Shown here: positions 52,883 to 56,080 of the stretch, in pieces | Position numbering within the stretch: the stretch's first letter is position 1 | Layout of the letters: the number at the start of each line of letters is the position of its first letter | From: Clostridia bacterium | Lineage (GTDB): Bacteria > Bacillota > Sulfobacillia > SLMV01 | Length of the DNA: 56,080 bases | Direction: 5' to 3' | Assembly (NCBI GenBank): GCA_003551215.1 | Contig: PUMD01000117.1 | Span: 1 to 56,080 of the forward strand | Program-made: the position numbers and the translations under genes | Notes under the pieces: generated by a model | Told to the model about the DNA's origin: nothing | Database searches by the model: none | The model's input: only the letters and a program-made list of their open reading frames with translations

Positions 52883-54212
52883 TCGCTGGTATTATCGTCT
52901 GATAAACAGAGAATGGAAGGCCAATCGGGTTGCTCACCTTCTCGTAATCGCAGTCCTGGCGCTGACTCTGGTATTGTATGGTTTTTACGGGCTGTGGGGA
53001 GAGCAAGCTGCCACCGAGGGCACTTATTCCACCGACCGCCTGGATCTCCCCTCACGCATTATGGTCTTTTATCCCGAATGGACCAGCCGTTTGAGCCATC
53101 CCGGTTTTGCCCTGCAGGAGATGGTCAGAGAGTCGAGGGTGCAGCGCTTGGTTCACCACGCCTCCACAGGACTGTTCAGCCGGATAAGCACCGAGGTCGG
53201 GACAGTCGATGCCTGGGGGCTTGATACGGATGATTCCATGATTCGGACTGGGGTGAGGATAGCCGAGGGCGAGTGGCTCAGTGATTCTGACGATATCATT
53301 TTGACCTGTGATCTGGCTGAGCGCCTGCAAGTACAGGTGGGAGATGCTCTGCCCTTAAAACACCTGCCTTCTGATGGAGGAGAGCCCGTCGGTGGCGAGT
53401 TTGTTGTACGCGGGGTGGCTGAATCCAGAGATGGTGTCGAACAGCTGGTTATGTTCCCCCGCGATGTTCTGGCGTCTTTGGCGGATATGCCCAGCCACAA
53501 TGCGGCATGGTTGTGGCCGGAGACAAGGATGAGGAACCCCACCCAGCAGGTTAAGTCCGCCCTGCAGAGCCTCTTGCCGCGCGTGCGCAGTCCGCTTTAT
53601 CCGTATTCACATGCTGCCGGCGATGATGTCGACAACCCAAGCGATCATGAGATTCTCGGGAGGATGGGGGGGCTGCCTGGCCCCTTTCTGAACCGGGTAG
53701 AGCCAACCTATCTGTACCGTCGGTCTGTAGGGGACCATCTGGCCAGCGTAAGCAGGGGGGGCGTGGTGACGGTAAGTGGACTGATCGGACTGATGTTCAT
53801 TGTGGTGGCAGTTGCGCTGACCATCACGGTACTGATAATGGTGCTGGATCGACAGACCACAATTGGTCTTTATGCTACTTTGGGCATGAAGCCTTCAGAC
53901 ATAGGAAACATGTTCCGCGTTCAGCTGATTTTTGACTCGCTGGTGGGAACAACACTGGGAGCAGCCGCGCTTGCTGTGCTGCTTTCCGTTATGGGTGCAC
54001 AAGAGGCTATTACCGGAGTGCCTACGCTTACTGCAGTGCTGTGGCTTGCGCTGCAGGTTGTGCTGGTGCTGTGGGGAGCCCGCGTGGCCACTGTACTCAG
54101 CGGCTCGAGCGACCTGCGGGCTCATCTGCGGGGAGATACAGACTTTGACTGGTGGAGTCTAGTTAGAATAACGCCCCAGCCGGCAGGCGAGGATGCAGAG
54201 GGCGTTGAATGA
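52875..54212 (+). CDS. FtsX/MacB-type ABC transporter permease 2
   Basis: 445 residues. An N-terminal helix (about 16-38), an outer domain of some 270 residues, then three C-terminal helices (VSGLIGLMFIVVAVALTITVLIMV, a loop with TIGLYATLGMKPSDIGNMF, and two more). Same topology as permease 1 but diverged, suggesting a heteromeric transporter. GTG with GAGGTGAT upstream. Confidence 0.83.
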   Translation: MNDRWYYRLINREWKANRVAHLLVIAVLALTLVLYGFYGLWGEQAATEGTYSTDRLDLPSRIMVFYPEWTSRLSHPGFALQEMVRESRVQRLVHHASTGLFSRISTEVGTVDAWGLDTDDSMIRTGVRIAEGEWLSDSDDIILTCDLAERLQVQVGDALPLKHLPSDGGEPVGGEFVVRGVAESRDGVEQLVMFPRDVLASLADMPSHNAAWLWPETRMRNPTQQVKSALQSLLPRVRSPLYPYSHAAGDDVDNPSDHEILGRMGGLPGPFLNRVEPTYLYRRSVGDHLASVSRGGVVTVSGLIGLMFIVVAVALTITVLIMVLDRQTTIGLYATLGMKPSDIGNMFRVQLIFDSLVGTTLGAAALAVLLSVMGAQEAITGVPTLTAVLWLALQVVLVLWGARVATVLSGSSDLRAHLRGDTDFDWWSLVRITPQPAGEDAEGVE

Positions 54213-54222
54213 GGTGGAAGGC

Positions 54223-54936
54223 ATGAAGGAAAAAGAGAATTCGACAGCAGTACTCGAGGCCCGCCAGCTGACCAAGTCCTATGACACTGCAGCGGGTGAG
54301 GTGCGGGCAGTAGACAGGGTTGATCTGCGGATAGAAAAAGGTGATTTTTTGGCCCTCATGGGGCCATCCGGGTCGGGTAAGACCACACTGTTATCCATGT
54401 TGGGAGCTCTGGAGCCGCCCACGGAAGGACAGGTGATGCTGAGGGACCGGGAAATAGGGAAGATGACAGAAAGGGAACTGGCCCAGCTGCGGCGGTTTGA
54501 TATAGGCTTTGTCTTCCAGAGTTTTTACCTGGTGGATCACCTGACTGCACAGGAAAATGTCCGTTTTCCTCTCGGCTTCAACAAGGACTACTCGCCTGAT
54601 GAAAAGGAGCAAAGGGCATCAGAGCTGCTCCGGATGGTGGGGTTGGAAGATAGAAGTGATCATTTCCCCCGCCAGCTTTCCGGCGGCGAAAAACAGAGGG
54701 TTGCGATTGCCAGGGCCCTGGCAAACAGCCCGGCCGTGGTGCTGGCCGACGAACCCACCGGCAACCTGGACCAGGAATCCGGTGACAGCGTAATGGAGGC
54801 TTTTGAGGATCTGCATCAGCGCCTGGGGCAGACGGTGGTGATGGTAACACACGATCCACTGGTGGCTCAGCGTGCCAGAAGAGTAGTAAGGTTGAAGAGC
54901 GGACGGGTAGTGGAAGATCAGGAGCAGACGGGGTGA
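54223..54936 (+). CDS. MacB/LolD-type ABC transporter ATPase
   Basis: 237 residues. Walker [11 protein letters not shown] (about 46-55), Q-loop [18 protein letters not shown], signature [15 protein letters not shown], Walker [13 protein letters not shown] and the switch His in MVTHDP are all intact. These ATPases drive FtsX-type permeases. ATG 54223 is chosen for its GAGGTGG site. Confidence 0.94.
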   Translation: MKEKENSTAVLEARQLTKSYDTAAGEVRAVDRVDLRIEKGDFLALMGPSGSGKTTLLSMLGALEPPTEGQVMLRDREIGKMTERELAQLRRFDIGFVFQSFYLVDHLTAQENVRFPLGFNKDYSPDEKEQRASELLRMVGLEDRSDHFPRQLSGGEKQRVAIARALANSPAVVLADEPTGNLDQESGDSVMEAFEDLHQRLGQTVVMVTHDPLVAQRARRVVRLKSGRVVEDQEQTG

Positions 54937-54960
54937 GGTATTGCTTTGGGAGGAATGCGG

Positions 54961-56080
54961 ATGCTGCTGCAGCTGGCAAAAAGGAATGTAAGCAGGAACT
55001 GGACAAAGAGCATACTTGGGATAGTTGGGGTAGCAGTAGCAGCAGCGGTTATGACCGCCTCGCTTTCATTGCAGACCGGATACCCGGAGGCAGCCAGAGT
55101 TGCCTACCGTGCATTCATGGCAGCGGATGTGGTAATATATCCCGGGACCCTGGGGATGGAGTATGAGGGAGCAAGGGAGTCGGAAGAATCGTGGCAGTGG
55201 TCTCTGCGCGGTGACGAGGGCCTCAGCGATCTTGCTGTGTTTCACCCGGGCGTCTACGAGTCGGGATACATTCATCCCCCCGAGGAACCGGTTTATCTCG
55301 ACCCGGAGGACCTTCCCAGCGTGCTCGAGCCGGCTGATCGTCCTGAGGAGATAGTGCAAGTCAAGCCTTTACTCAGGATGCCCGCACGCATGGTAGTTGA
55401 GGGAGAAGATGGGCAGCAGGTGCATTCTGCTGGCCTGAGAGCCAGGGATACTGAGCTTGACCACCAGCTGTGGGACCGGTGGAATATGTCCGAAAACCTG
55501 GAGCGTGGTCGCTGGCTGCAGCCCGAGGACGACGGTTCATTGACTGCCTTGGCTTTTGGACGGCGTCCCAATTATCCCGATTACGAGGGAGTCCGGCCAA
55601 CCTACGATATTCCTCCTGTCAGCGAGGAAGTGACGGTGCAGGTGCCTGCTCTGAAAGGTTACCGCGATGGTTTGCCGGTGTGGGACTGGAACCGCGCCGA
55701 GACGCTGCAGTTTTACATTGCAGGACATTTTGCATTTCCCACCGAACAGCGTGCCGTGCGGGAAATGGGAGGAGAAGTGCTCGATGAGCCGGTCCAGGTG
55801 CAGTATTACCTGGAGACGGAGGATCTGCTCATACCGGAGGGAACATGGAAGAGTATTTTCGCCGAAATTTCGCCGCAGGGTACGGTTCCCAGGGCCTATC
55901 AGCTGAATCTTGTCCTGCGGAATATGTACCGGGCCAAGGCGGTTACGGAAGAACTTTCTGGCGAACTGGCAGGTATGACTGTACGGTCGGTGCCTGAACA
56001 AGTCATGATCAGCAGGCGCGACCAGGGACAGGCAGCCATTCCGGCTGATGTCTCGGCTTTCCTGATTGCTGGCTCGCTGC
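54961..56080 (+). CDS. FtsX/MacB-type ABC permease 3, N-terminal part (runs off window)
   Basis: The frame is open from ATG 54961 to the right edge (373 codons), without an internal stop. An N-terminal helix (SILGIVGVAVAAAVMTASLSL) and a long outer domain (PEAARVAYRAFMAADVVIYPG...) match the start of permease 1 in layout (helix, then ...AADVVIYPG against ...GGDIIVTS). GGAGG lies 7 nt before this ATG; an ATG two codons earlier is too close. The C-terminal helices lie beyond the window. Third permease of the same operon. Confidence 0.78.
   Translation, partial: MLLQLAKRNVSRNWTKSILGIVGVAVAAAVMTASLSLQTGYPEAARVAYRAFMAADVVIYPGTLGMEYEGARESEESWQWSLRGDEGLSDLAVFHPGVYESGYIHPPEEPVYLDPEDLPSVLEPADRPEEIVQVKPLLRMPARMVVEGEDGQQVHSAGLRARDTELDHQLWDRWNMSENLERGRWLQPEDDGSLTALAFGRRPNYPDYEGVRPTYDIPPVSEEVTVQVPALKGYRDGLPVWDWNRAETLQFYIAGHFAFPTEQRAVREMGGEVLDEPVQVQYYLETEDLLIPEGTWKSIFAEISPQGTVPRAYQLNLVLRNMYRAKAVTEELSGELAGMTVRSVPEQVMISRRDQGQAAIPADVSAFLIAGSL

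Overview
The window reads as chromosomal DNA of a Gram-positive-type, endospore-forming anaerobe of the Bacillota (Clostridia or Limnochordia-like; the exact lineage cannot be fixed from here). The evidence is Rex, WhiA, RapZ, the cdaA-cdaR-glmM c-di-AMP module, a glmS ribozyme, the acpS-alr-ndoAI-ndoA order known from Bacillus, a SPOCS (DUF3794) protein and a CotS-like protein. GC content is moderately high. Nearly every gene has a strong GGAGG-type ribosome site. Start codons are unusually varied: besides ATG there are many GTG and TTG, and several genes are best explained by CTG, ATA or ATC starts. No rRNA, tRNA, insertion sequence, prophage or CRISPR array was seen.

Layout. 1-2045: end of a glycerate kinase, a D-2-hydroxyacid dehydrogenase and a small XRE regulator. 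2372-5178: cytosolic-type NagZ and AnmK, a murein-sugar recycling pair. 5462-9397: PspC protein, PHP phosphoesterase, RapZ, WhiA and Rex. 9452-14807: CdaA, CdaR, GlmM, glmS ribozyme, GlmS; then a terminator. 14885-18846: AcpS, Nnr, alanine racemase and the EndoAI/EndoA toxin-antitoxin pair. 18889-24971: a catabolic cluster for D-amino acids, peptides and amides (PLP desulfhydrase, class I amidotransferase hydrolase, DmpA peptidase, asparaginase II, M55 D-aminopeptidase, M20 amidohydrolase).

25787-35947 is the least ordinary part. Four membrane proteins (the first DUF6754-like) are followed by two tandem copies of a GlmL/MutL-like ASKHA ATPase, each with its own partner made of lipoyl-like barrels, a middle domain and a C-terminal KOW-like strand set. 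A 108-residue protein lies between the copies. No cobalamin-dependent mutase is present, so the usual GlmL role is not supported by context. This is my main candidate for an undescribed system.

36138-43783 is housekeeping: DUF483 protein, type-4 uracil-DNA glycosylase, the t6A genes tsaE-tsaB-rimI-tsaD, then murC and guaB. 43876-46796 looks spore-related: the SPOCS gene overlaps tail-to-tail with a CotS-like gene. Three tiny leucine-rich double-helix proteins follow on the minus strand, one with no ATG/GTG/TTG start, and two share a promoter-like element with identical spacing. 46866-56080 holds a secreted subtilase, a divergent XRE-TPR regulator and a MacB/FtsX-type ABC exporter whose third permease runs off the window.
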